Of a DNA stretch of 64,000 bases, positions 11,673-22,907 are shown in pieces. How positions within the stretch are numbered: the stretch's first letter is position 1; each line of letters starts with the position of its first letter. This DNA comes from Diplolepis rosae (lineage: Eukaryota; Arthropoda; Insecta; Hymenoptera; Diplolepididae): NCBI GenBank assembly GCA_030998225.1, contig JAPYXD010000713.1:1178001-1242000 (forward strand), given 5' to 3'. The notes below the pieces were generated by a model. It did not search any database and had not been told where the DNA came from. It saw only the letters and a program-made list of their open reading frames with translations. The position numbers were made by a program, and so were the translations under genes.

Positions 11673-11834
11673 TTTATTAAGACACGAAATAAATATCCTA
11701 AACTCTAGCAGACCACTTGCTAACGTTCAGTGGAGCGCTTTCTCGACATTAGTAAGTCATCTTCTAAAATTAAGAACAAATGTTATGACCTGTTTTAGAA
11801 CATGTCTGCTATTGTATTGATCCATAATTCACAG

Positions 11835-12890
11835 AATTTTTATTCATTTTGTTGTTTTGGCATAGGGTCAGACTGTTTTTATTTTCACATTAAAAATTGT
11901 TATCAATGGCAGATATAAAAAAAACGTAAAAATTTAAGGCAAACGTTCCGGCCATATATGGGGGCCCTTTTCAGTGCCATAAATTCAAAAATGGCACTTG
12001 AAATACTTTCAGTATATACGCGGATTTTTTCAAGGTTCTGAATATTTTTAGAACTAATGAAATTTCAACATCTAAGAATAAATTTAAAATTTTGAAATTA
12101 TATAAACGTTCGTTCTTTTTTCATTACTAAAATTACTCAAATAATATTGAGTAAATTAAAATATATAGATATAATTATAATTTATATTTCTGTAAAGCAT
12201 TGCTTGCAAATTCAATCTAAAATAGGTTGTCGTCCGTAAAGCCGATATACCAAAAATTTTCATTAAAAAATACACACTTCCCTCCACTCGTAAAGATTAC
12301 CATAACCGTCTCGAATTTCTTAACTAGGTATAGGACAATTGTCTTCTTCAAAGAGAAAAAGAACCTCTCAGGATAGCATTTTAAAAAAATGTCATCCAGC
12401 AAAGCCACATATCCCGAGTCGGTTTTTAAAACAGTTCAACTCGATCGTCGAAATTGATAAGTGTTGAAGTTGTCAAGATTTATCAATTTCACATTTTATA
12501 TGAATAAAAAAAAAATTTTTTCCCCGGCCGATTCGTTTTGCAAAATTCTAAGTTTTGTTCGTTCTATTGGGTTGTTTATATACAGTGAATTTTTATATAT
12601 GTTTTCAATACGTGTTGTGCATATCAGACTGCTTCATTTTGAATTGCAAGCTATGAAATAAGTTTTTGATTTTTATGCCTTTCCTCATTTTAATAATCTT
12701 ATATATTTTGATCTTTTAATGAAATTTTAAACTGATTTTATAATTTATGGCACTGAAGAGGGCCCCCATATGTGGCCGAAACATTTGCCTTAATTTTTAC
12801 GTTTTTTTATATCTGCTATTGATGACAATTTCTAATGTGAAAATAAAAAGAGCCTGACCCTATGCCAAAATAACAAAATGAATAAAAATT
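11835..12890. repeat. about 1.05-kb foldback element with 150-bp arms
   Basis: Left arm AATTTTTATTCATTTTGTTG, TTGGCATAGGGTCAG, AAACGTTCCGGCCATATATG. The right arm is its reverse complement (CATATGTGGCCGAAACATTT, CTGACCCTATGCCAA, CAAAATGAATAAAAATT). A 14-15 base direct repeat AAATTAAGAACAAA occurs at about 11767-11780 and 12886-12899 and may mark the insertion. The interior has only short frames (minus-strand 12217-12408) with no recognisable domain. Confidence 0.7.
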
Positions 12891-13421
12891 AAGAACAAAA
12901 TTCTAAATCTCAGAGCGCGACATTCCGAAATCCGGAAAGTCTACGGCTACAATTCAGCAAGTCAAGATATAATTTTCAAACGAAAATATCTAATTTGTAG
13001 AATATAACTTGCGGGGATTTAGAACGCACTCTACATTATATTAGTCCACAATATGCTAAAATTCAGCAAATCCACCACGAAGCCACGAATCAGCAAGCGA
13101 CTTGCTAAAATTCAATCAGATATCTTCTGATTTTCAGAAATTCCTTTTTTGCGTGTATCATATAATTTTCAAATTATTATAATTGATTATTAAACAAGAA
13201 ATAAAACAGAATTTTTTATTATCTAATGCAGTTAAATTTGAATTATTTTTTATTTACCTCAAAAAAGGTTTATATACATACAAAGTGGCCACGAATATGT
13301 TTCAGAATAGATATTATATTATACAAAAGAGTTTAGCATGAAATACTAGTTTCACAGTCGGTAAAACAGTTTATGCTATGTTTATTTCTTATCTATTAAT
13401 TTCAATGAAAAACACACTTAA

Positions 13422-13760
13422 GGCCATGGAACAACCAGACAATATTATCGATAAGGTGATTATATTGTCTGTAAACTTTTGTTCATGCATAATAAGATAT
13501 AAAGTAAAAAATTTGTGAGATCAAAGAAAAGGCACTAAGGAAGGTCTGTCAACTCTCAGATTTTATAAATAAAAAAAAAAATATATTTTTTTTTAAATAC
13601 ATTTTTTTAATAATTATGAAAAGTCAAGAGTTGACAGACCTTCTTTAGTAATTTTCTTTGATCTCACAAATTTTCGAATTGGTATCTTATTTGGTATGGA
13701 CAAAAGTTTGCTGAGAAAATAATCACCCTATCGATCATATGGTCTGGTTGTTCCATGGCT
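13422..13760. repeat. 339-bp MITE with TTAA target duplication
   Basis: TTAA at 13418-13421 and 13761-13764 flanks inverted ends AGGCCATGGAACAACCAGAC and GTCTGGTTGTTCCATGGCT. The arms continue inward (TTTGTGAGATCAAAG with CTTTGATCTCACAAA; AAGGTCTGTCAACTC with GAGTTGACAGACCTT), so nearly the whole element folds back. TTAA targeting suggests a piggyBac-type transposase in trans. Confidence 0.85.
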
Positions 13761-13941
13761 TTAAATAAAAAATATAATTAACTTTCTAAAACTGTTTACC
13801 TCTTATCAGCTAACATTTTTAAGGGTACGTATCAAGTGGACTACGTGACGTTGCTAATTGCATTTACAGATAAGTAAGATTGTCTAAAAAATAATAACTT
13901 GAATAAATTGTCAAATATACCAAAGACAAATCTAATCTCTA

Positions 13942-14602
13942 CACGGATAGAAATTTGATGGTTAAAAATACCATTTTTGACGGTAAACCAGAACCATTAG
14001 GAATTTCTGCCAGTTAGTCCCAAAAATCAAAGATGTGTATGCATATTTTTCGCGTTTACATTATAAGACATTCTATAGGTTGAAATATTACTGTCACGCA
14101 TTTACGGAATATTATAATCTTAACGTTCGAAAAAATTTTCATCAGAGTTCAAACGTTGGAATCGTATATGGTACTGCTTTACCTTCTTAAAAATGCGTCG
14201 TACAATCAGCGAACAGCAGACTTCTAATAAAAGTTCAAAAATTTCGATCCGCAATTGCGAGAGTAGTCTAGTGCGTTAGTTGTAGGACGTAGATGCATGA
14301 AAAAAAAATGAAGGGATTCGACAAGGAGCAATGAAGATCAACAGTGGCACTAAGAAATGATGCAATAAAAAAAAAAATTTCTTCAACTTGGAATCATTAC
14401 CATCGGAGATGGTAAAATCCACTTTTATTGATTCTTGATTGACTCAAATTTCAGGTAGGCAGCGAGTAATTATTGAAATAATAAACTTTACCATTATGAT
14501 GGAACTTTTTCACAACTATTTCCAATACTTCTGGTTTACTCTCTAAAATGGTACTACTTCTCACGAAACTTAATACATTTAGCCATCAAATTTCTTTCCG
14601 TG
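13942..14602. repeat. 661-bp non-autonomous transposon with TA duplication
   Basis: Terminal repeats CACGGATAGAAATTTGATGG and CCATCAAATTTCTTTCCGTG are flanked by TA on both sides (13940-13941, 14603-14604). The interior is AT-rich and non-coding. The TA target is compatible with the Tc1/mariner group, but the terminal sequence is not one I can place. Confidence 0.75.
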
Positions 14603-14633
14603 TAAGGCAGAATTTCATCACTCATTCGTTTAA

Positions 14634-14830
14634 GGGCATGTGATACTTGAGAAAAGTAGCAAGTTCATGTGAACAATTCGGTCCAGTTTCTACATGTTTG
14701 TGCCTAAAATATATAAAACTTTGTTTTCAAAATCTGGAAATTGGTAGAGAAGATTAAAACGGACGTAGATAGACTTTTTGTTTTGACGAAGAAAATAAAT
14801 TTGCACTGATGATAAGCAGTGTACGTGCCC
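14634..14830. repeat. TTAA-associated MITE, copy 2 (internally deleted)
   Basis: TTAA (14630-14633) precedes GGGCATGTGATACTTGAG. The right end is GTACGTGCCC followed by TTGA, a one-base change from TTAA. The left half matches 7333 onward, but the right arm is much shortened. Confidence 0.75.
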
Positions 14831-15524
14831 TTGATCTAATAGAAGTATTTAATAAATATTCAGTAAAAGATTTTAAATTTATTTTTTAAAAATATGTAAC
14901 TTCAAATTTTCGAATAGTTAATCCTGATTTCTAGCGACACTTGCAGTAAAGACGGTAAGCCTCGATTCGAATCGCGCGAAAAATCAAACGTTATTATACT
15001 TTTCGCCATGAAGAAAAGATAGGTTATGTTGATGCGTCTATCGTATCTATTTATAATTACACTTACTACCAGTTTCGAAACGCTGAAAATATTTCCTACA
15101 ATCATTTCTTTGAAATTAATATTTGATAGTAAATGAGAACACAAAGGTACTCAAAATAAAAATAGTTCCCACCCCTATTCCACTAAATAAATCGAAAATA
15201 TACCACTTTTTGAAAGAAACATTAAGAAAAGTGAATAAGGTTTATCAATTAATAGTCGAATTTGAGAGATTTATATTAAACTAATTGTAATTTCATTGTT
15301 TACTCAAAAAATAAACACTCATTTTGTCTCCGAGGAAAAGTATTTTGTAGCTTTTTAAAATACAAATAAATAAATCATTTTTTTTTCTCAAATTTTAAAT
15401 CTAAACCGTAAAATGACCCACAATCAAATGGAAAAATACAATAAAATAAAATCTTATTTTAGGATGAAATTCGTTGGTACATCTGGTTGCATTTTAATTT
15501 ATGTAACCATCGATTCTTCTTTCA

Positions 15525-16034
15525 CACTGTAAAAAAAAAATTCGGTAGAATTACAAAAGCAGTTGTAAATGTATAAAGCGACTGTAAAAGTACTACGTTG
15601 CACGTTATAAAATTATTTATATTTTGTGAAATTACAGTTGAATAGTAATTATGCTACCTGACACGTTGTTTTTTTACAAGACGAAATGTAATAATGCAAC
15701 GTTATACGTCGTAGAATTAAATATCATTGGCAAAATTACAATAGGATTGTAAAATTACTACGTGTCACGTGAAGCGATTTATTTCCAACGTGATACGTAG
15801 TAATTTTACAATCCTATTGTAATTTTGCCAATGATATTTAATTCTACGACGTATAACGTTGCATTATTACATTTCATCTTGTAAAAAAACAACGTGTCAC
15901 GTAGCATAATTACTATTCAACTGTAATTTCATAAAATATAAATTATTTTATAACGTGCAACGTAGTACTTTTACAATCGCTTTATACATTTACAACTGCT
16001 TTTGTAATTCTACCGAATTATTTTTTTTACAGTG
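15525..16034. repeat. 510-bp near-perfect palindromic element
   Basis: The two arms of about 250 bp are almost exact reverse complements. They start CACTGTAAAAAAAA and end TTTTTTTTACAGTG. Internal partners include AGCAGTTGTAAATGTATAAA with TTTATACATTTACAACTGCT, and GTCGTAGAATTAAATATCAT with its complement. The spacer at the centre (about 15770-15790, ACGTGAAGCGATTTATTTCC) is only some 20 bases. No coding capacity is seen. In minus-strand cyclin E pre-mRNA this would be a very long hairpin. Confidence 0.9.
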
Positions 16035-17002
16035 CACTCTATCATTCAAATAAAAATATTTTCTCATTACAAAATAGAATTATTCACTACTGAAATAACA
16101 GGTTTCCAAAATTTACTTTATTTGTAAATGTAGTCTTAAAAATTGCTTTGAAGATTATTTGAAGACAAAAGAAATTTATGGCGAAATACTAAATTAAATT
16201 CAAATAAAATAAAAACTCTTAGATCAAATTTAATTTCGATAATCTGACCTGCTCTGTCGATTAAAATTGCATTTGAAGAATATTTATACGTTCCCGAAAA
16301 GATACAATTAAATTGTCATAAAAAGAAATGTAAAAATCAGTTCAAACGTCTGAACAATATTTTCATAATAATACTGTCACTCACATAAATTCTCACTTCT
16401 GGAAAAATAATCATTAAAAACAAATGAAACTAAAAAACAGGTTGCTAATTTTTTTGAGGTTGTCTAAACAATAAAGATATACTTATTAGGTATAAAAATA
16501 ACTTTTAAGCAATGCCGATCTTTTTGTGGTCTCTTATGAGGTAGGATACTTATTGAGTGAAGATTTGAGGTCGAAAAAAGATCTGAGCTTATAAAAAATG
16601 AATTAAATATCGTATTCGACGTGAGAGTGAAAAACGTGGACGTTGTAGACCTCGCATATGAGTTCATTTAATTGCAGAGGAAAAGCAATGCACTCTCATA
16701 TTTTTTTAATTTCAACGAAAATGTACAGAAAAATATGTTTGATCAACAAAAATATGGATTTCCCGACCATTTTGTTGAATTTGGTATTCGCATGCACCTC
16801 CTACCATATTTTATGATCTCTCAGAAAAACGTGTGACTTGCAACAGGTTACAATCTCACACTAACTTTCGTCTAAAAATCAAAAAAATTTAGAAGGGTTT
16901 TTGAAAATCTGATAGCCCCAAAAGTGCATTCAGTGGCCAGCCGGTTTCCTTTTTTCAAAAGAATAAAATAATTTCACTTCAGAAAGAATGACGGTCACTC
17001 AC

Positions 17003-17016
17003 CTGGTCTGTGGCAT
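17003..17016 (-). CDS. CycE: putative cyclin E start exon
   Basis: The minus strand reads ATG CCA CAG ACC AG, then the consensus donor GTGAGT. Adding the first base of the exon at 8525 gives MPQTS followed by LQEKQQ in the cyclin frame. The context before the ATG (CACCAAG) has A at -3, as favoured in insects. The total would be 455 residues. Against this, a second reading frame across the same DNA (17003-17185) is open and coiled-coil-like, and could also join the next exon if the other acceptor AG were used. The start is therefore inferred rather than proven. Confidence 0.5.
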
Positions 17017-17185
17017 CTTGGTGTTGATTTTCCAACCTGTGAAGATCGGAAAGCAGAGTTTCCAGCAAGTTTAATTTTTTCTCTATGTCTTCTTGATTTT
17101 TTTCACGTCTTGTGAAACACTCGCCTTTAATTCCGGGTAAAATTTTTAGGATTAAAAGCCAAAAAAGTGAAGAATCTCTAGGAGA
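17003..17185 (-). other. alternative open frame over the start exon (coiled-coil-like)
   Basis: In the frame ending with CAG immediately before the GTGAGT donor, the minus strand is open from a TAA near 17186 down to 17003. It reads a heptad-like stretch with EKKLNLLETLLSDLHRLENQ. It has no ATG, so it would need an upstream exon. Its phase 0 would fit the acceptor at 8519 (TTTGCAG). It could be a second cyclin E N-terminus, a separate gene's exon, or chance. I do not recognise the sequence. Confidence 0.3.
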
Positions 17186-17392
17186 TTACGTGCGCTCGAT
17201 CGCCATAATGCACGATCATGGGCTCGGCTTTGACTCACTATTTCATGTCTCGAATTTAATTTTTTCAACTTTTCGAACTTGGACCAACTTTCCTCAATTT
17301 TCGGTAAATGCCTAGCACGTTAAAATTCAGCCAAACTAAGTAATTTTCCTAAAAATATCGAGGTATTAACTAGCAAAGCGCGGGAGTCCAGC

Positions 17393-17400
17393 GCGCGAAA
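17393..17400 (-). promoter_or_regulatory. E2F-type site
   Basis: GCGCGAAA on the plus strand is TTTCGCGC on the minus strand, an exact match to the TTTSSCGC E2F/DP consensus. Confidence 0.55.
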
Positions 17401-17961
17401 TGACGACCAACCCCTGCTTGCAGTTTCGAACGGTCACGCCCTCTATTCACATAACCTCGAAAAAAAAGTCTGACTGTTTCAAAAATCTTAAAAATTTCTT
17501 CACAGAGGTTTCTCGAGCTTTTCCCACACACAACTTGATCTTTCGCTGGGAAGAAAGAGCGAATCTTAGAGCTTATTCGCGCTCCAAATTTCAGCAGCAT
17601 CCCCAGGAAGACGCACTGTGATTTTTGCAGTTTTTCTCAATTAAGTCTCACTAAATTCGCTTCAAACACTGTAAATCACCCAAAAGAGATAAAACGACAT
17701 AAAACATTAGTTATCATTTGTTTTCCAGAGTTTCGGTTTATCACTAGGAAATGCATAAATCCAGGAAAACACTCAAGGCAAGCATTGACAACATTCGTGT
17801 TTGTTGCTTCGAAATCCGACTTCGTGAAAGTGGGAGATTGAAAAAAAAGCGTCCGAGACTTAAAAACACTCGGCACTACACGAAAACAATCACTGGCTCA
17901 CGATGAATTGGTATTTTGTGCTGAATTTTTCTTAAGAAACAAGGAGCAATTTTCGATGGCG

Positions 17962-17972
17962 TTTCGCGGGAA
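17962..17972. promoter_or_regulatory. E2F-type site, near-palindromic
   Basis: TTTCGCGGGAA reads as an E2F-like half-site on both strands (TTTCGCGG and TTCCCGCG). Confidence 0.55.
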
Positions 17973-18025
17973 CTTGGACCGGCTGTAAATCCAGGGCGGT
18001 GAGGTAAATGCGTAGCGTCAATGCG

Positions 18026-18035
18026 ATTGGCCAAT
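18026..18035. promoter_or_regulatory. double CCAAT box
   Basis: ATTGGCCAAT is a perfect palindrome with CCAAT on each strand, a typical NF-Y target in cell-cycle promoters. Confidence 0.5.
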
Positions 18036-18132
18036 GCTCCTGGCACAGCTGGTTCTCAGCTGATCCGGTGTACACACCGTTGATAAACACAGCTGAATGT
18101 ACGTGTGTATGTCTGTAGACCAGGACGACCAC

Positions 18133-18140
18133 GCGGGAAA
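18133..18140 (+). promoter_or_regulatory. E2F-type site
   Basis: GCGGGAAA is the reverse complement of TTTCCCGC, an exact E2F consensus. It lies about 1.1 kb upstream of the putative start codon. Confidence 0.55.
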
Positions 18141-18284
18141 CGTACGCGCGTAAATCGCCCCCCAGCCCGCCAACCATCTGTTATCGTCTGTAATGTCAAG
18201 AGACCGACTGCCACGTATAGTTTCTATACCGCGCTCTTTAATAAGATGCATTTTTCAAACATTTTAACCAAAAATAAATCCAAC

Positions 18285-18286
<2 letters not shown>

Positions 18287-18318
<32 letters not shown>
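18287..18318. repeat. AAT/TAA microsatellite
   Basis: About ten uninterrupted AAT units. Confidence 0.95.
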
Positions 18319-18779
18319 TTCTTTCTTATAAACAAATGTTCAAAAACTGTGTTTAAAATTGTACAATACCTACAAGTAAGGGTCACTTTTTTGGTTACCC
18401 TCATAACGGGTCGATAACGGACTTTCTGCTACCCTAGTGTCTTTAGTTTAACTTTGAATTAATTATGCTTTACATTTTTTAACACTTTAATGAATTTTAA
18501 ATAAAGTTCTATTGACATAATTTAATATATTTTTAGTGCATATGCCATTTTTTTACGAGGAAAAAAATTTGAATTTTCAAATATTCGCGCTAAAATAATG
18601 CACTGACCGTGAATGTTTTTGACCAATAAAATATCCATGTTTGTCAGTGCCCCCTGCAAGTAAAAATATAAAAATTTATATAAATCGCATATAAGGCTTG
18701 AAATCTATATTTCTTTTTTTGTACGCATTTACATCCTACTGTATTTTTTCTATTATTTTCTTCCTTGTAAACATTTTGC

Positions 18780-19087
18780 TTCACTTTCTACATGTTTGTG
18801 TCCAAAATACGTAAAATTTTGTTTGCGAAATCTGAGAAATAATATAAAAGATAAAACCGGACATAAATAGACGACTTTTGGTTTTGATAATGAAAAAAAT
18901 GTGCCGATATATTTTGCTAAAATTGAACTTTTTTCAGTTTCAAAACCAAAAGCAGTCTATCTACACCCGTTTTTATCTTCTCTAACATTTCCAAAATTTT
19001 GGAAATAAAATTTTATGTACTTTGGGCACAAACATGTAGAAACCTAAAATCAATAAAATTTGCTAATCTCCTAAGCATCACATGCCC
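18780..19087. repeat. TTAA-associated palindromic MITE, copy 3
   Basis: The right end AGCATCACATGCCC is followed by TTAA (19088-19091). The body folds back (ACGACTTTTGGTTTTGA with TCAAAACCAAAAGCAGT). The left terminal repeat has decayed or been lost. Same family as 7333-7659 and 14634-14830. Confidence 0.7.
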
Positions 19088-19916
19088 TTAATTACCATTT
19101 TGAGTTTATTATCAATAAAAAAGAAACTTTTAAAAGCTTTCACGCTACAAACTTATTTGATAGGTTTTCACAGCCTTTTGACGAAAAAATTGCAAGACGT
19201 ATCGACAATTACTGTATATATTGTGCATTAATTCGTTCATGTAAATAAAGTTGACAGACGTTCTTCATAGTCTTCTGTTATATTTTCAAAATTTTCAGGA
19301 AGATGTTTTGTAAAATAAAAAAGTTATCTTACATGAACTTTTACGGAAATTTGGTCACTTGGTCTGGTTAATCCAGGAAGAAGAAAAATCACGTACAAAC
19401 CTGTAATGGTTTCTTCAACATTCCCTGCCTGAATTACGCGTATGTAACACTTGTATAAGTTTTTATACTAAGATTCACGGTAAGAATAAGGAAACAAAGT
19501 ACCCTGTTTGTGAAGAATTATCAATAATTTCTAATAATATAAATCATTTATAAGAAATCACTACCGATCGGCAGCATACTGTACTCGATTGATGCGTTTA
19601 CTTTTGCTTAGAAAATCTAAATTTTTAGTTGTACGATCCTGAATCCCTGCATAAAATAAACAACACATCTAAAGAGTAGAAAGTTTGTACACACTGCACG
19701 AAACTTTCAAACATTTTATTTACAAAATCCAGAAGAACTTTTTGAAAAATCGGGTTCTGCAAAATGATATTGTTGTTCCTTTTCACAATTTCGAATAATA
19801 TAAGTAATAATAGAATAATCATTTTATCTCATCCAAATGAAAAACTTAATACTCAAAAAATGTAATTATGTTCAAAAATTTTTAAATAGACAAAAAAGGC
19901 CATGTCTTACTTATCC

Positions 19917-20116
19917 GATCCCTACCTTATCAACACTTTTTTTCCGTCCTTTGCATTTCCACGTTAATTAAGATATCGAGTTAAAACTTTGCGTAATTAC
20001 GTAAAAAGCAATAAGGAACGTTCATCTAGTCAAAAATTTGTATCATCATGAAAATGTTATATCCCAATCAACGTGGAAATGCGAAGGACAAAAAAAGTGT
20101 CAGTAAGGTAGCGATC
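19917..20116. repeat. 200-bp MITE
   Basis: Inverted ends GATCCCTACCTTATCAACAC and GTGTCAGTAAGGTAGCGATC. The arms continue with TCCTTTGCATTTCCACGTT pairing with AACGTGGAAATGCGAAGGA. Confidence 0.75.
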
Positions 20117-21100
20117 GAAACAGTCATACATTGTCATACATGGTGCTAAGGCCGTATGGTAGTGTCTGTCTAACGCAGCCCCCTGTATCTTAGAGTTGAA
20201 AATTAGAGTTCTGAGTCGGTTATATTACTTTGAGAACGGTAAGGAAAATGAGAATATTACCAAGAATATAACCGGCAGATAAATTCTTTTAGATTTTTTG
20301 AGAATTTTGTTATTTTGGCTTGTTAAACGTGTTAAAAATTAAAAATGAATTAACACTGCAATATGAAATTATCTCTTAAGCTTTGCATGTGATGCATTTC
20401 ATTTGTGCGGAAGAAAGTGAAAAACGAGAACTAAAAGGGTACAATATTATAAGTTATGTTCCAGACATTCAGTTTAAAGTATTATTGCGAGAATTATTGT
20501 ATGGAAATCTTACATTTTTGTACTAAAATTGGAATTACTTCACATCAGAGGGAGTTCATAAAGGAATTTATTTGGTTAAATATAATTATATATAATATAA
20601 ATTCTGTGACCTGCAGCGACCCCGGAAAATAGGCAAAAAATAGAAAATGATTTTTTCTTTAAAACTTTGAATTTTGATAAATTAATATATGATTTAATAT
20701 AATTATTATATCTGTATTATATATATTTTATTATATAATAAAGGATTTTACATGTAGTCAATAATTATAGAGATAATATAAACTGAAGTATAATATTAAT
20801 TTAAGATTTTTAGTATTCAATGTATTAAATTCAAAATAAACCTATCCTCAGATTTCAACAGTATATAATTTTAATATATTAACAGTAAAACTATTCTTAG
20901 GTTCTTCTTTATTTTTAAATATATTTATATAAGTAAGCGCCTCTTATGTAACTATAAAGGTACTATAAATATTGATAAATAATTATTTAAACCATAAATT
21001 CTTGAAATTCCCTTTACATTCTCTTATATTCTTTAAATTCTGTAATATTCTCGGTTATATTACTTGAACTTTAATTCTGGAGAATTTAAGAACTCTATTG

Positions 21101-21772
21101 TGTAACGGTGTGGCCGTTTTCGGTACTAAACATGAGGGGCTCTAGAACCCCTATCGTAATAACACGTTTTCTAGATGAGGAAGGAAACTGCATAACCGAT
21201 TGATAGCTCGTAGGAAATAATGGGAATCCACATTACCGATAGTATACGCGCTAGAATTTGAACGTAATGACTCATAGCCTTGACGGAAAGACTCCTCTGT
21301 GTCTCATTAGCAAGCTTACACGTGTAGGAATTTGAGGAATGCGAAAGCACGCAATAACCTTGTGGCAAATATATACTCATAAATCAGATTTCGCCGCTTT
21401 TATCAGAGTCCGAAACGTAACTTTGAGAACCATAAAATATTCTGAGACGTTGGACTTAGAATTATTTCTCACAAATCGTACTTGTGAAATTGTCGGTAAG
21501 TCAGGCGAGCAAGACTTGACAATCTAAGTGTAAACTAGAGTATATAATTAAACTATATTTAATTATGTTTATAATTAAAAACCATTTCAGATAATAAACT
21601 GTGGAGTTATACAGTGAACAAGTGTTTAATTAATTTAATAAAATAAAACCTCTCCCTTTTTCGCGGGTGTTCGTTTCAACGGACCAACGACAGCAAACGG
21701 ATCCAGCAGCCCATCCAATCAACAACCAGCATCATTGGAAGTTGTCTACCGTAGCGACGCTGGGTCGTAACA
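21101..21772 (+). repeat. Gypsy-A left LTR (solo-like, internally deleted)
   Basis: It starts TGTAACGGTGTGGCCG and ends GGTCGTAACA. Relative to the right LTR it lacks about 290 bases after ACTCATAAATC. It is followed directly by the ATTG flank, not by a primer site, so it is not the LTR that belongs to the internal region next to it. Confidence 0.9.
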
Positions 21773-22566
21773 ATTGAAAATGTACTAAATGTTGACGGTG
21801 GCCTTGTGGCGGCGCCACCTATGCAGTTGGCCTACAATCATTGCAATTGCATGCAAAGTGTTGGAAAATTAATACTTTAAAGCATGAAAGTAATTAAAAT
21901 AATGAAGGTTTACTTATTGAAATCCGCAGAGTTGAAATTTAAAAAAATGGTGAAGTGCTTTTTTATTGGTTGTAAATCGAGGTATAAAAAGTAATTTTGA
22001 GCAAGACAAACTCAACAAAATTCAATTTTTCAAAGTGCCAAATGATCAGAATATTTTATTTTTGTTTATGAAGCTTTCCTTTTTAAAAAAAGTATTATTA
22101 TATTATTAATATAAAATATGAATTATGAGCATTATTAATATAATCCAAAACAACATCTTTGTATTTAGATTATAAAAAAATTATATCTTAATGTATTTTC
22201 AAATTAAAAAAATGATATAAAATTATTCGTTGTAAACAAGCCTAATTAATTTTAATGAATTCATTTATAAATTTGGTTTTCAGTTTAATTATTTCAATGA
22301 AATTTAGCGTAAGGGTTAAGGTGGCTTAGTCGTTTTTGAAAAAAATTATCGTAAATTTATCGTAAAGTAGCATTATAACTCATGAATGAGGCAAAATAAA
22401 CATTCAAAATATTTTTATCCTTATTCTACGTTGAAAATAACGTTAGCTGGTAATTGAGATATGCAATAATTTTATTTGTTTACGCTAAAAATTAAAAAAA
22501 TATAATACCTGTCATTGAAGGCAGTACAGTGGTTCATCACTTTCCATGTCTTCACCGTCAGGATTG
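21773..22566 (+). repeat. duplicated right flank with THAP relic
   Basis: It matches 33099-33966 almost base for base: ATTGAAAATGTACTAAATG, the GTGGCGGCGCCACC palindrome, a THAP-like coding relic and part of the CCCTAGCG foldback MITE. It lacks about 75 bases around the MITE's left tip. It ends at a GACT microhomology joined to LTR sequence. Confidence 0.85.
21947..22065 (+). pseudogene. THAP-domain relic, copy 1
   Basis: The ATG at 21947 opens MVKCFFIGCKSRYK, the C2CH zinc-finger start typical of THAP domains. A different frame then gives FFKVPNDQ, the block that normally follows. A stop (TAA) and a frameshift separate the two. The copy at 33274 keeps a longer first segment. THAP domains occur in P-element-type transposases and in host genes derived from them. 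Confidence 0.55.
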
Positions 22567-22885
22567 ACTTAGAATTATTTCTCACAAATCGTACTTGTGA
22601 AATTGTCGGTAAGTCAGGCGAGCAAGACTTGACAATCTAAGTGTAAACTAGAGTATATAATTAAACTATATTTAATTATGTTTATAATTAAAAACAATTT
22701 CAGATAATAAACTGTGGAGTTATACAGTGAACAAGTGTTTAATTAATTTTATAAAATAAAACCTCTCCCTTTTTCGCGGGTGTTCGTTTCAACGGACCAA
22801 CGACAGCAAACGGATCCAGCAGCCCATCCAATCAACAACCAGCATCATCGGAAGTTGTCTACCGTAGCGACGCTGTGTCGTAACA
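22566..22885 (+). repeat. Gypsy-A truncated 5' LTR
   Basis: Only the last 320 bases of the LTR are present (GACTTAGAATTATTTCTCAC to TGTCGTAACA). This is the LTR attached to the primer site and internal region. Its promoter part is missing, which would prevent normal transcription of this copy. Confidence 0.9.
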
Positions 22886-22889
22886 AATT

Positions 22890-22907
22890 TGGTGGCAGCG
22901 GTGGGAT
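22890..22907 (+). other. Gypsy-A primer-binding site (tRNA-Leu type)
   Basis: TGGTGGCAGCGGTGGGAT lies four bases after the LTR end. Its complement ends CCCACCGCTGCCACCA, the 3' end of a eukaryotic tRNA-Leu as I recall it. Confidence 0.7.

Larger units (their letters stand above)
8526..17002 (-). other. cyclin E intron 1
   Basis: This 8.5-kb intron has a consensus donor, AG|GTGAGT at 17002-16997, and acceptor TTTTCAG at 8526. It is largely made of foldback and MITE insertions, each listed separately. Between them are AT-rich stretches (8526-9343, 10606-11003, 12891-13421, 14831-15524, 16035-17002) in which I see no gene. The intron call depends on the start exon being right. Confidence 0.6.
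17391..18140 (-). promoter_or_regulatory. cyclin E 5' regulatory region
   Basis: The DNA upstream of the start exon is distinctly richer in G, C and CpG than its surroundings. It contains three E2F-type motifs and a back-to-back CCAAT box, listed separately. It has no long reading frame of its own. The position, 0.4-1.1 kb upstream of the ATG, fits the promoter and untranslated leader. I cannot fix the transcription start. Confidence 0.6.
18319..21096. other. AT-rich intergenic stretch with two MITEs
   Basis: Apart from the MITEs at 18780-19087 and 19917-20116, I see no gene. A segment near 20205-20235 (AGAGTTCTGAGTCGGTTATA) recurs at about 57044-57064, so part of this stretch is another dispersed repeat. 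Confidence 0.5.

Noticed and set aside
17370..18356. several frames on both strands upstream of cyclin E
   Set aside because: They arise from the CpG-richer promoter region and overlap one another; no domain, and one runs into the AAT microsatellite.
21171..21380. minus-strand frame repeated at 32208-32417
   Set aside because: It is LTR sequence of Gypsy-A present twice; repetition reflects the LTRs, not a gene.
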